A DNA stretch of 64,000 bases from Oscheius sp. JU75. Its lineage: Eukaryota > Nematoda > Chromadorea > Rhabditida > Rhabditidae. The notes below the pieces were generated by a model, which was not told the origin of the DNA, did not search any database, and saw only the letters and a list, made by a program, of their open reading frames with translations. Within the stretch, counting starts at the first letter, position 1. Each line of letters starts with the position of its first letter. The DNA lies in the NCBI GenBank assembly GCA_037178855.1, contig JASJZC010000007.1:1054001-1118000 (forward strand), in the 5' to 3' direction. Below, piece after piece: positions 36,908 to 50,800 of the stretch. The position numbers and the translations under genes were made by a program.

Positions 36908-38229
36908 TTACAATTCTTCGTAGTCTCCCCTGGCAAATTCGAGATCACAATATTCTTTGTAGCACTGGAGACTGGCTGCGGCTATGTTGGTTACAATCAG
37001 ACCCGTAATTATGTATGTCCCGACAGAGTCGTAGATTCTAAAATCGTCCTAGAAGGGAACTTAAGCCTGATTAAAATATCGACTTACACTGATCATCAAA
37101 AGAATCGACACAATAACAATAGTGATAGCTAGGCCGTGGTTTATCAGACCATGAAGACACTGACTTCTATGATTCTGAGCAAATTGGACAACCGAGTAAC
37201 TTGTGTAAGCTTTCCAATCTAAAAACTCTGTCGAAGCCCTGGAAAAACCTTACGTTGTATGTGAACTATCAGCTGCAAAATGTTCATAGCAGCTGCTAAA
37301 AGAGTACCGAGGACTAGGAAGAGGATGTTGACCTAAAATTTAATAATGTTACAGCAAAAATGAGTGGTCTACTTCGAAAACAGGATTGACTGCTCTTGTC
37401 GAAGCGTTGACGAGGAAGACTACGCAGAGAATAGCGGTTATTACGCAGGGGACCACCATGGCTAGCACTTCTGAACGAATGTTTTCAATATGAATTAGAA
37501 TTTTTTTGCATTTATAAACATCGCTCTGTCTGTATCTCAAACTGGTCCTTCCATGTAGTCAGCATCGTCCTACTCATTAAGTTCACTGTCACACTGTTCC
37601 ATGTTCTCCAAGTAACGTTTTTCAGAAGAGTTCAAAAAAAAATTTGTTTTAGAAGCATGAAAGTATCCGTTCAATACACGCCAATCATGACAGCGAATTC
37701 CCACTGTTTCTCGTGTTATCGCATGTGGAAACGCCTCTGTACTCTCACAAAGTTTTGTACATTAAAATTCAGTACAATTCAAGGATATCTTCCGTTATTA
37801 TCCATTAAAAATGTTCAAAACCAAGGTAAAACAACCTCTGATTCGATGTCCGGGGGATGAGGAATGATCATATTTGTGTTGCTCCAAATGATCAGAAAAC
37901 TGTCGACAGGCGTCGGAAATAAGCGCCAAAGAGTTGGCAAACAGTCCGAAAATGACCTGCAACTTATCGTATTTCTTCAGCAGCCGAATGTATTACCTGT
38001 ACTATCACCGAAACCAAGACGATAGTTCCCGCAATTTGTGAGAGTTTCGACTCTTTTGGTGGTTGAAGGGGCGAAAAGTGAACATGACTACTGGAAGCAG
38101 TCCTGTAGTCTCGGCGAGGCTGTTTATCAAAAATATTGTCTTCCATGGTCACCCTAAACTTTTTATGAAAACATAAAGATGAGAAAACCTGTTGACAATC
38201 ATGGAAGATTCAGCATCAGTATCAGTCAT
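36908..38229 (-). CDS. Multi-span membrane protein, unknown
   Basis: Minus-strand exons encode at least five hydrophobic segments: KLSQIAGTIVLVSVIVQVIF with GLFANSLALI (around 38060-37930), VLAMVVPCVITAILCVVFLV (37470-37400), VNILFLVLGTLLAAAMNILQ (37335-37275), HGLAITIVIVSILLMI (37140-37090) and YDSVGTYIITGLIVTNIAAA (37040-36975), ending CDLEFARGDYEEL at the stop 36908. The 3' exons are joined by 35-41 nt introns in phase. The start is unsettled: ATG at 38229 or 38146. The link between the first segment and the rest (37850-37550) is not resolved, so two genes are possible. Loosely tetraspan/MARVEL-like in layout; the ANSLALISDA stretch also recalls cation-diffusion facilitators, but the rest does not fit. 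No function assigned. Confidence 0.45.
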
Positions 38230-41200
38230 CTTCTGAGAGAACAAAGAACACAAAAGAGCAACTTCGGTCTGAGGGAGCTGCTGGACGAGGACGCCGGCGT
38301 TCCCATATCTTATCTAAATGTTTTTCCTGCCTGTTATGGCTGACAGTCCATGCAGAGACTCTCTTCCGTGTGTGATGTGATCTTTTGTGCAGTTGTAATT
38401 AAGATTGTAGTCTCTGTTTTGAACTCGATAAAGGTCTCGTGTAACAAGAACTAACAAGAACTGAAAAGGGCAATTTAAAAACACTGTGAAACAATTGCAA
38501 TTTTTGCATGGACCTAGCATATCCAAGCTGCAAACTAACACAGAATCGACCTATATTGGCAGCTAGGATGGGTTACCAGAAATAGAATATCTTATTATCC
38601 ACATTTGGTCATTTTAACATCTTGACTATCTTAATCCTAACTACTATAAACAAGTATTTGACAACACAGCTTGTTCATCCTAAAAACTGGTAGAGATCGC
38701 ATCTCATTCTTTGCTTTTATCAAAACCTACCACTGGACAAGTACAATATTTCATACTATCTTTAGAGCTTTGCTTCAAGAAAATTTAACAGTTGCCACCC
38801 GTTTATGGTCTAATGTTACGTCGCCTGATCTAATCACCCAGTCCTCCTTTGTGAAAGCAGATATGATTCAGCTAGACAAACAGTAGAGGGCTTCCCATAG
38901 CCTCACCAAACGTCCTTTTACGTTTTTGGGTGAGCACTCTGCCTTTTTTCTCGCTCCAAATGATCCTGACAAAAACAGATGTCCGGCGAGAGATTTTTAC
39001 ACCAGATAAGGGCATTGTCAAGCCACTGCCATCTGTTTAAGAATGTTTCTACTTTCCTGAAATGTGTACAGTTTTGAAACGGAGAGCTACTGATTCAGCG
39101 CATTTCTTTCAGCTCCGTCTCCTCCGGCAACGTTAGTCATTCGTGTGAAGTGGCTTTAATCAACCAACTGCCTTTTTTTGTTTTCGCCTCTACTGGTACA
39201 CAATCCGTACCGTCCCACCCTTTTCAGTTCCCATTCTCTGGATTGGGAAAGTCGCTGGTTTTCCACTTTCTCTCGCTTCTGGTAATTACCTCCCGCCACT
39301 ATATTAGCTACCGCACCTGCCAGTCGGGGCCAGGTGTTCCCCTAGTTTGGCGGACGGTAATGCCCTCTCTCTATGCTAATCTCTTAATTTTTGCCTTGCA
39401 AAGAGGCGTGCAAATGGTCGGCGACAAAAAAAAGACAGTTGGATATTGAACACCGAAATGATTGAACGCTATTGTAGAAACGGTATTTTGTCAAGCTTGA
39501 ATCATTCTATAAGCGTGATGTATTTTACATCAATTTCTGCAAAGAAAGTCAAAGTTATTTGTAATGAGTCAAGTCATTTTTTAATGCTGACAGGGGCATT
39601 TTTATAAACGCTTTGCTACGAACTCTAGAGCTATCCTCTTAACAATGTTTCGATTCTTAGCAGATTAAATTCTTTGGTCACTGCTTATATTTGAATAGTT
39701 GTTGCGAACCGAATTGAAACAAATCTCCAGTCAATGACTATATAGTAAACCAGGAAAAAGAAATCCTCAAATTAAGTAGAGATTGCAATTCGTAGATCGT
39801 CAGTATTTTATATTTGTTAAGATTTCTTCTGCTTCCTCTCGCAGGGCGTTTGATACGCCCTCTAACCTGAGCCAATTTTATATTCCAGGCGTCTCATTCC
39901 GAAAGGGCAGACGCGGCGTTGGAACATAAGGGATCACGTATCCATGGCAATGAGTACCCTCTCTCTTCACCACACCCGTTCAAACACTCACAAAAGATTA
40001 TTAACTGGGCGTGTCTACTGGTCCTCTTTCTACGCGCCACCCCTGTGTCAGGACATCGATAGAATCTGTCGTCTGTCTGTTGTCGCCGCGTCGAGATAAG
40101 AAAGAGCGGACGGTGCTCCTCTCTTCGACACGCGTCTTATCTTCCCGCGACCATGGACACTTTGCGGCCCTCAGCACTCCCTACAGGCTAACAGTCCCAA
40201 CTGGTCACCCTAACTATTCTAGGGTGTTCAAGAGGCTCGGGGGCAACAATTGCCCCTCGCAACGCGCGTCGCGCGGCACAAGGCCACGCCCACTTGAGGC
40301 ACAAAAGACCCCATCACTGACTGCCATGGCAGTCCCCCCTTTCCAACACAGTCAGAACGTTTTGACTCTATCTCTCCCTTTTTTTGTCCAGTTTTCAGAA
40401 TCCAATTAATTTATAATTCCGTCTCCCTAATAATGGCGTCAGGCTCCATGCGCGTCTTTATATGTGTGCTACGCAGAATTGGCCGAAGCACCATGTAAAG
40501 CTGCTCACGGTCCCATTGCCTACCACACATACCCATTAACATGTGACACATTGACCATTTATGAGCTGGGTTGTGAATACGAAACATAGTTGCACACAAA
40601 ATGTACTTGTTTTGACAACAGAACAGATTTTCAATGTATAGTCAATATTTAGCAATCTGCTGCCGGAAAGGATGACCAAAACGCTGACAGCTGGGTAAAC
40701 TTGAATGTTGTTGAGCACAGTTGTATGGTTATCTTCGAGCCTTGTTGACACGATTCTGCTACGGGACAGATAAGCAGTTACAGAAATCCTCAGAGATTGA
40801 AGATTGGTTTAACCATAGTTGCTATCAATGAGAATGAAGGGTAGCACGTGCTGTAATTGTGTTTCACTGGATTCAAGACGGTTATGAGGGTGGAGCTGCT
40901 TGTAAATAAACATCATGTTCTGGAACGGAAGATCAAGCTGTTACAAGCTTCTTCTGTTTCTTCTTTGTCTGATTTCCAAGCTTGGATGCCAGTGGGAGAT
41001 CATTGACTACAATATTCCAGTCATATGTACCTCACAATTCCTCAGAACTTCGATAATTTAGCACAGAAACTTTGGTAAAAGCTTCCAAAGTACAGAGCTA
41101 TTGTTTTTATATTTTCAAAAAAGTCTTTAACCTGTTGTGCATTCAACTGGTTTTGCATTCCGAACTGAACGGTACGATAAAACAAAACCGTAGGATTAAG

Positions 41201-41640
41201 CAACTACGGTTCTAGAGAGCCTAGAATAAATGCTGAGCAATTTTTACAGGAACTGTCATCTCAAAAACCGAAAAAAATACATTTATGCACATGATATTTG
41301 AACTGTCTGATCACTTTTTCCTTCAACTGCTCGTGGGAAGAGCGTTCAGATTTTTAACTTAACACATAGAATTCATGTTTTACAACCTGAACCTCACAGA
41401 CCAAAAAATAGGCGCCATATTGTGCCAATTAGTGGTCATCTGTAGCCATCGCCGGTGCAAATCATGGAGCGGCGGCTTTCTTTTGTTTCCCCTAATTATC
41501 TGGGCGACAGACGTGTTAAAGGTCATCAAAAAGAGCATCATGAACATTTTATTGTGGGGGAAAAGCGTGTTTGTGTATCACAAAATCAGTACATACCAAA
41601 AAATAGCATGACACTTAAGCGGGACGAATAGAGCAGGGTA
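38230..41640. other. Gene-poor intergenic region
   Basis: About 3.4 kb. Open stretches (39150-39449, 40011-40409) show no protein-like features; 38900-40400 is pyrimidine-rich on the plus strand and GC-richer near 40000-40330. It contains two small hairpins: an imperfect one at 38900-38934 and a perfect 7-bp stem (AGGGCGT TTGAT ACGCCCT) at 39843-39861. No gene called. Confidence 0.45.
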
Positions 41641-44600
41641 CTAAACAAAGGTGTCGTTCTCGGAGAACTCAATTTTCAGGGCCTTCTTTTCGGCTTCGGG
41701 GGCTGTCTTCACAACGGATTTGCTGAAAACGAAACTTTTTTGTTACAAATGAAAAATACCTTGGACTATGGATTCCATTCACAGCGTTGGCGGGCTTGGA
41801 TACACGTTCAGAGACGCCTGACAATGTGTTTTTCAGGAAAACGAGTAATTTACCGTTGGATACAGCTCCATTTGATGTAGTCCCATTGCTCTTTTTGAAC
41901 GTCGGTGTTGCTGCGTTATTACGTTTTCTCTCATTCTGTGATGTCATTCGAACGTAGACAGTTCGTTGCGATCCGTTTCTGAAACAACTCACTAGTAGCT
42001 GAACAAGCTTTAGCAGTAGCCTCATTTTTGGAATGCTCGGACACAATGCACCTCTAGTATTCAAAGCGTTTTGGCTGTTTGGATGTTTGTAAATAACCAC
42101 AATTATACGCTTTTCTGACGAAAAATCTGTTTTTGGAGTTCAAGCCATTGTAAAAAGTACGTTGCCCGCCTATTGAAACAGATCCAGGTACCAGTGCTTT
42201 GCGTTAGAGCACTACGCAGAATTTTTATATTTGAAATGTTCTTTTCCAGCACAATTCTGTGTCATGATTAGCGTCACATGCCCTTTATTTTCGAAGACTG
42301 CCTAACAGCCAATTGATATTCTGCAATTATCACTGCCCACGGGAATAGCTTGTTAGTCGGATCTCTGTTTTCCTCACCTGGGCTTATCTCTTCCAAGACA
42401 CGTGCTAATCACTATAGAGCGGACTTGGGGGTTCAACCAGGCGTAGATGAACGGATTGACGACGACGTTAGTCATAGACAAGCTAAAAATTCTTTGCTTT
42501 TGTTTCAAAACCAGGAAGCTACCAATGCGTGAACATATTAAGCAGGTAATTGATGTCCATATCAGTGTTATGGAACCATTTGAAGATGGTTAACCCGTCG
42601 TCGTACTCGATTATGAGTGAGAGAACGTTATGAGGCATCCAGCTGAAGATGAACCAGAGGACCATGAACACGAGAATAATGGTGGTTCTTCGAGTTTGTT
42701 GAAGCAACTTGGCTCTTTCTTTCTCCTGCTTCTCGATGAAAGAATTAATCTGGAACTGGAACAATTTTTATGAGAGAACAGAGAACTTAAAGTGGACAAA
42801 ACGGTTGAACATGCTGGATAACTTAAAAACCATTTAATAAAGAAGATGAGCTTATACGTGTATGCTTGACCCATGCTGCTCCTCACTCCATGCCAGTTTT
42901 TACAAGATTAATTGTTCACCCGATAAAGTTATCTATGACAAAGTCGAAGCTGCACTCCAAAAACTTATTTGTCCTCTACTCTCAGCAGCTAACTTGTCGC
43001 TTTTGAAACATAATCACGACAAACTAATGGACATACTGGAATCAAACCCACTTTGCTACTAATCAGAGCACTTATGTACACATAAGAACTTACAGTATTC
43101 TCTCCATTTTCTGTAGCTTTCTTATCCAAATTGTCTGTACTCGTACTTCTTATGACACAAGTCTGTTCCAAGGCAAACGACCTTTCATCCATTTTTCGAA
43201 GTTTGTTCTGAATTGTTGGTCTTCGGCTGAATGAGAACGATACCTTTGCTCGTTGGTTCAAAACACCAAAGATTTTACTGTAGCAGTAGGCCATACACAC
43301 GAAGGGAAGGAAGAACTGCGCTAACATCACAATCATAGTGTAGATTCGACGCGATGAAGGATTTGGCCAAAATTCGGTGCAGAACATGCCACAAATCCCG
43401 TCGCTCTTAATTTTTGTTTTTAACTTCGTTTGTCAAACAATTACCTCATAGCTGACATGTTGCATGTAGAAAGCATAAGGAAGGGTGACAACGACGGATA
43501 GCATCCACATAATGGCAATAATGTAAGCTGCTCCTCTTTTTGAGAGAGGCTTCGAATGTGGACACACGACCTAAAAATTGATACTGAAACTGTTCTAATT
43601 AGAGAACAAGTACCAGCTTGTAGCGGTCAACAGCAATGGCTCCTAGGGAGAAGGTGCAGACGAAAATGCTTACACCTGAAACCAGGTTTCTGTTTCGAAA
43701 ATAGTTCCTCTTCGTTCGACAACGTTATAAAACGGATCAATTACTTTTCGAGGTTATCACTGATATTTATTGAAATGCTCACGAAAGAAAATTGGAAGTC
43801 AGATTTCAATTGAGGTACCACTTCTTCACTTTTGCTACTAGACAAATTCGGCTAATACTAAATCGTAAGAAAAATTTAGTGATAATCATTGAACCATTCT
43901 TCCATCTTTTGGAACAATTTGATTTTTGACTTTTTTGAACATAAGGAAATTCAGTGTAGATCGTAATATGTTCCATTTGCATAATACATGTTCAGACCTT
44001 TTAGTGCTCACCGACATATACTTCCGTGTTCTAGTGAACACTTCCGCGAGGGGTTCTTTTCCTCTAATTCGCAACATTATCAGCCTAGCCTTCACTCTCG
44101 CGCGAACATTTAACTAGGCTAGCTGAAAGTGATTAGTGGGCTCTGCGAAAACGAGATCATTTATCGTCTAGAGAGTACTACCTACCTTGAATGCATGGAA
44201 TTAGATGACAGAGTGTCTTGCCGAACATCCAGTTCTTCATGACGTTGGTGACTGGAGTAATAGGCACGGAGAGTAGACACATCAGCAAATCACTCGCAGC
44301 CAGGTTCATGATGAAGATGTTTTGTACTGACTGCAAAATTTACATGAGTCTAAGACGTACAGGAATTATTTTCGTTGAAGAAACAGTAATTATCTTTGAC
44401 ACACGAAATCCGCATAAATCGTATTTTTCTTTTTAATTTTAGGTGGAACGATCTCTGGGCTTGCCATTCTGATAATCAACACATTTTTATTTTATATTTG
44501 CGACCTTCAATATACCAAAACAGGTTAAGTGTTGGAAGATAGACGCATGTGACAAATTTTTTCGAACTTTAAGGCTCACTACTCTCCTCCATGACGACTC

Positions 44601-44876
44601 TATTTCAACAGTACTTATTTAATGAAAACGGCACCTCACCTGTAGATTTTTGTGCTTCATCGTGACATACATTAGTAGTGTGTTACCACAAAGACCAAAG
44701 ACGAAGATGAGCAAGTAAGCAACAATGAATGGACCATAGAAATATGGTGACATTGATGGATCTGGATAGACATCTCCAAAACTTTGGCAGGTTTTGTTGT
44801 TTCTGGGCTCGTCGAATCCGTTGAAATCCATCGGTGAGACGATTTCCGTACTGGATACCATTGTCAGAGCATCCAT
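41641..44876 (-). CDS. Neuropeptide Y/F-like G-protein-coupled receptor
   Basis: A rhodopsin-class peptide receptor on neurons or target cells. The start ATG at 44876 is 6 bases after TTTTCAG. The N-terminus has a glycosylation site (NNKT). Exon 1 (44640-44876) holds TM1, YLLIFVFGLCGNTLLMYVTM. Exon 2 (44186-44330) holds TM2, IFIMNLAASDLLMCLLSVP, and VMKNWMFGKTLCHLIP (Trp and Cys before TM3). Further exons give SLGAIAVDRYKLV (DRY), WMLSVVVTLPYAFYM (TM4), the extracellular GICGMFCTEFWPNPS with the disulfide Cys typical of NPY/NPF receptors, TMIVMLAQFFLPFVCMAYCY (TM5), TTIILVFMVLWFIFSWMPHN (TM6) and MTNVVVNPFIYAWLNPQVR (TM7, NPxxY). The long Ser/Thr/Asn-rich C-tail is coded by small exons (42000-41641) and ends ENDTFV, a class-I PDZ ligand pattern. 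Receptor subtype cannot be fixed by eye. Confidence 0.88.
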
Positions 44877-47800
44877 CAGACGCTGAAAATAAAGTGTTTG
44901 GTAACGGATTTTGTAAACGAAGCTGGAGAATGGAAAATGTTTCTCAAAACGGCTCACATGCTAATTTTATGGCTTCTCATGATTCATCTCTACGGGCTTA
45001 ATCCAACTCAAGGATACTGCAGTCCCTCTTTTTCATTGAATTAGGGCGCATGCCATTAAAATAGAAGTAGATGCAACATTGTTCATACACATGTTCCGTA
45101 CAACGTAAAAGCTCTGTCTTTCCGGAAGTGAGTCACGATACGAGCTGTGCTAAGTTCAACAGTTCAAAACTATAATTTGACCGCAAGAAGCAAAAAGTGT
45201 TTAGCATTGACATGTAAAACCGTAACGTTCAAATATTGATATTTCAAGACTTAGATGAGCCTTGGCACATAAAAAGTTTCATCTTGGTACTTAAACTCTG
45301 GCATCACTCTGCACTTTCAGAAAAAAAAGCAAAAGCGGGGCCATAAAACACTTGGTTTGTAGCAAATTTGAAAGTCTTTCAACAGTATTATGTCTTAAAA
45401 AATATCTGCAATCGCATTAATCTTAATCAAGTTGGAAAGCAACCGTCATGAGCAAAATAAGAACGCCAGGTGATAAAAAGCCTGACGATTGGCTGTTTAA
45501 GATCCATTACATTAGCACGTTTTGCGCACAGTGGCGAAAGCATAGAATATAGACAAAAAAACTAGCAAAAAAAATTTCGATGTTCAAACTTCAGATCTAT
45601 AGCCGCTTGGCATGATATCTTATGGGGATTTCTGTTTCAACATTAGCAAAAACAAGTCAATAAAGTTAGCCAAATGGAAAATTGCCGTGTTCTGTTAATT
45701 TCAACTACGGTTCTGAAAATTCCATACTGCATAACTTTGAAGAGGAGGCGCAAACTTTTCAATTGAAAAACTCAGGTCGAAACGTGGAGTTTAACCGATC
45801 CAAAAGTCAAGAAGAGACACCGCGACCTATCGTCGACTCGAGAAGCTAAGCATTAATAGCTCGCCAGGACGGGAAATGAAATTAGTTTTAAGAAACCGCT
45901 CCGCTTGCTTCATCGCAAGTACGTAAGTTCGATTTTTTGTCTAAGGGCCATCTATACTCTGTCTAATTGACTCCATCAGTCAGGATGAGAGGAGAAGATC
46001 CCACATACACAGACGAGACGACAGCCCGCGCAAAAGAGTCGATAAGGGATGTCTCACCCCTTGGGTCAATTTAAAGGTCACATTGCTCTATCTACTTCAA
46101 GTAAAGTTACAAGAGTCATCGACCATTAGCATTAATGTTCGATTACTGTAAATACTTCTTTGCAATAGTACTATGTGCATAAAAAATGACATACTTGTCG
46201 TCTCTATCAAATACGGCTACTATTTATTAGGTTGTTGTGCATCAATAATGAGCCGAGTGCGTATTAGGAGCTAAATTGATGGCTTCCTGGTGGTGACATA
46301 GTTCAATGAAAAAAGTATAGAGAAAATGAAACTTAAATTGTGAATTGAAAATTGGATAGGAACACCAAAAGCCCACTATCCTGGCAAACACAGTGCAAAA
46401 ATTTAACATGCCACAATAAATGAAAAAAACAGGCCGGCACAAAATGATCTATGACTACTTTAGAAAAAGCAAACGGTTAGGAAGAACTTTAATAAAATAG
46501 TTTCAGTTTGAGAAAACTGGCGGCATGTTTTAAAAAAAACAAATGAATGGCAAGCTCAACTGAAGAATAATCAAGAAGCGTAGATAATGCTGTAGTTTGA
46601 TTTGTTATTGTCGACAATAACGGGACGCATTTCGGGTTTTTTTCCAAAAGCCACATCAGACAAGACTGGATATTTTAGTCAGACTTTGTCTATTTCGAGC
46701 GGCTGACACCACCCATGATTGGAAACAATTGTCTTGCTGTGTGTACAGATCAAAGAAAATTAGTATGAGAAAATAGGGCAAATTGGTCGGACATGTAAAT
46801 AACACTCAAAGTGACGAAAAAGTCATCCTGAATGAGGTCAAATATTAATCGTCGTGGTGGTCGTTATTATGACAAGTCACACGATCGAGAGGGAGTAATA
46901 AAGAAAAAGGGTGAGGCGACGAGACTCAATTCCATCAACTTTCCACTTTAACGGAAATTATTAGTGGCCTTCATTGTCAACACACAGTGCTACAGCCAGA
47001 ATGCGATTAACTCTCGATGGATGTGTGTGGGTCGAGAGACTGAAAGTCAGAACTGCAGTGGCAGAAAACGATCGGATTTCGATGAGAACCTCTTGTGAAA
47101 AGTGTGTTCTTTCCCATGGGGAGAAGGGCGTCAGACTTTTGATTTTCGTTTGTGGGATAAGTGTTCCCGCACGTCGTCGCTAAGCTTTGATTGATATCAG
47201 GTGAACGATCCCCGGTATGTACATAGAAGGCCATTTTAGAGAAAATTAATGTGAAATCTTCAAGATGGAGAAAAACATGTGTCAAAATTTAGATTTGAAG
47301 GCTGCCAATTTAACGTTTCCGTTTAAAATATAGATTGACCGCATGGCGACGTTTAAGAAGAGAGAAAGGCAACTTGAGCGAATATTCTCTAAGCGAATTG
47401 TTTGGAGATGTCCGCTATTTTGAATTAATAAAACTTCGCATAAAGTTGTACTGTTCTTAAAACATTCTATGGTTCTTCTATTTTGGCTATCGCAGAAGCA
47501 ACATATCGATGTTAGACACCTCTTTGGAATAGTTCAAATATGGGTTTTAATAAGTAAGAGATTTCTTGAACAAAAAAGTTTTGCTTAAGCTTTGCAAGCC
47601 TCCTGAATCAGTGAGAAGAAGCTCTATTGTTAAAGCTACAGAATATAATGATGTTTTTCTGCTACATATATTATTGTTCTCGAGAGCGTGGAAAAAGACC
47701 ACTGGTTTTGGTTTTGCTAATAAGACAACAAGACTATTTACTAAACTAAAACAGAAGAAGAACGTTACAGTAGAGAATTATCAAACAGAACAGAGGCTCT

Positions 47801-50800
47801 CTTTAGAAACAAAGCATAGAGGAAACTCTGTGATTAAACGTCGTTCCCTCTGCCCTAAAGAGCTCCCGAGACGTAATGATGCTTCGGTTGACAGATTAGT
47901 AGCTGCAATAGGTTGTGTGGCTCTGACGTCAGTTTTTTTCGGCGAGCTTTAGGAGTAGAATTCATAGAGCATAGGCGTTAGATTACAGACATGTGAGTCG
48001 GCATTTTAGGTGGTCGGGGGTATCAAAAAATGTTTTTTCTCGCCGAGGTTCCGAATGTTCCAATCTTCTCGGCTTTCTGATTAATCCCAGGTTCACTAGA
48101 AACAGGGACGCATCACATGAAAATTTAATCGGAATGGTCTTAGTGTTAAGACACTTAGATTTTTAATTAGGAGCAGTAGAACAAATGAACAGGAAGTAGC
48201 TCGAAGGTATACCCTGGAACGCTTTTACAAAAGTGGGTAGGATTAACCACGTTGGAGTCACAATTTCAATAACGAGAATCGAAGTTGGAAAAATGTCGGA
48301 GTATCTGTTTGAAGAAAGCACAGTATGCAAACGGTATGGTCTTGTTATATAAGGATTTGGATTTAATGCCTATTTTAAAGCCTTAGAGGTGTGTGTGTGG
48401 TTACCATGTGGTGTACAATGAAAGATTGTTTGGAAATAGACAATAGCGCCGGGTCATTGCAGATAGAACGATTGTTCAAATCCGAATCCGCGCTGGTTCA
48501 ATAATTGCATTATCTCTGGGATACTGTTTTGATTAAAAAAAACTTTATCAAGGCTCCTGAGGTATGTTTTTTTGACTTGATAGTAATGTCAACTTTAGGT
48601 ACAAGGACGTGAATTAGAACAGCAGGAAATAAAGGGAGACCTTCAAAGGTTACTAAAACTGCAGCCATAATTAGGCTAGAGATCACACTTTGGTTATTTC
48701 TCGTGGAAATGAGACTACTAGACTGAGACCAATTGGACTTCCTGGTAAATAAGGCGCTGTCTTATTATCATACGCACAAATCTCATTGAAAAAAGTCAGT
48801 CACGGTCACGCGATGCCCTTAATTTACAATTAGTTAGTTCAAGAGTCTACAGACGAAGGATAGAGTTTTAAAAACACTAAAAAAATACACCAGTGCCAGT
48901 TTCAATGTCGCCCTAGCACCCGCAGAGCGGTAATGCAATTTGAAAAGGAAAAAGTTTCTCTCGGACATATCCCCCGGTCTTGATTTTGGAGCACCTCGTC
49001 CTGTTAGTGATATCACCTCCTTTTGGTCTTAAAGTGAAAGAGAGTAAAAAAAAGTCTGTCCAGTGGCACCAACTTATCGTTGAAGAATCTCCCGCACTAG
49101 GAAAAAAAGAGTGAGTTCATTTCCTCCTGCTAAGAAGGAACACAAGCCAGTGTTTACTACTAAATTTGCGTCAGTGACGATGGTCAGCTAGGAAACACAC
49201 GTTAAGGCGTCCAAGATTAAGTGAGAAAATGCTAGAGTAGGGAATCCTTAGCCTGGTTTTGAAGCCTGGTTTTAAGGCAGCCGCGCAAGTTATTTATGGG
49301 CCCGGTCGAAATTTAAGGTGCATAGTTCAATGAAACAAGGTTTCGAATAGTTTGCTCTGACCACACCGTGTCCAGAACGAGGAGCTAAGAGTCCAAAGAA
49401 CGCCGGGGTGATGAGACGCGGAACCCCCCTAAACGCAATCCGACTAGAGGGAATATTACAAAACGCTTTGAAGGAAGTTCATAGAACAGGGACGAGTTTC
49501 ATGGAATCACGTTCAGAGGTTATTGGCAAAGGGAAACAGGCACAAAAGGCACATTTCCTGAGCTTATTATTTTCTGCACGGAGGAAACATGTTTCGAGAC
49601 ATTTTTTTCGAGATCCAGAGAGCTGAAAATGCGAGTCTTGAGCAAGTCGAACGCATAAAACAATGTCGTTCTAAAGAAGTTTGGTTCTAGAAAGACATAG
49701 TGAAGACTACATTAGCTCTATGATGTTTTAAACCAAAAGGAATACTGAAGCCTTTTGAAACTAGATGACACCACATAAGCAATGACACTAAATGAAAAAC
49801 GCTCTCATTTGGTATTCAATATTTCAGAAACACAACTCTCAACCTTCCAAACAGTCTCCTGTTTTTAGTAAATTGGAAAACTGCTGACTATTCAAACACT
49901 GCGAAAAAACGGGAGCGCCTCCTAGAGAAAAGTAGTTACTAGGGACTGGGCATCGTTTACGTAGAAGTGTCTTCTTCTCTCCTCTATTTTGGGCCAAGTT
50001 ATTTGACAGTTAGAGGGCACCTTTCAGAGAAATAGACACCTCTCTGACCCAATAGAACTCGTGAACCTTTCTCTTTTGACTGACACTCGACCAATTAAAC
50101 AGCTACTTTTATGCATGTCAGGTGACGTCTACCAAACTCGAAACCTTTGCAGGTTTCGGTCAAACGAGAGAATCAAGTTGAGTAGGCGAGGAAGTGCCAT
50201 GCGGCAAAATAGAGAACAAGTGGCACGAAAAAATGTTTTTATGAGACTACTTTATTGAAGATTCGTCAGTGTTCGGAGTTTTGTGTTGAAAGCAAACAGT
50301 GGCGAGTGGATAAGCTATGGAAGAAGGATTTGAGGACATCATCCGATGTCAAAAAAGTTTATGCGGGATGGGAAGAGTTAAAAGGATAAGGAAAGTGGAT
50401 ACAATAGCTACTTAACGTGTTGAGGTACAAAGACTGACGTTCTTTTTTTTCTTTCTGACAATTTTGGTACTGCTTCTATAATAGTTGTGGGCCACTTTAC
50501 ATCTTTACAGTTGGGTGCCGTTATGAATTTGGCCGAAAAAGCATAAAACGGGAAAGTACACGCGATAGCCAAATGTGTGTTTAAGAACAGTTCGTGGTAG
50601 GACCCTCAAGCACATAATGCGAGCTGTTTGACTGCTTGTCTTTGACAAAACTTAGCACGAGATTATCTTCTCATAAGAACTTTGTTTTTCCTCCTTCTAA
50701 GTGAAAACCTAACGAAGGCGACGCAATGTTTTCTCAAATTGAGTTTAGAGACCATCTAGTTGGTCAATCTTTCTCACAAGCACTTTAAAAAGTCACCAAA

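Noticed and set aside
39150-40409. Open frames of 99 and 132 codons
   Set aside because: Pyrimidine-rich composition gives Ser/Pro/Leu-rich translations without domain or splice evidence.
47566-47952. 128-codon open frame in the gene desert
   Set aside because: Low-complexity basic composition, no domain, signal peptide, splice partner or Kozak/acceptor context; length is plausible by chance in a purine-rich strand with few TAA/TAG triplets.
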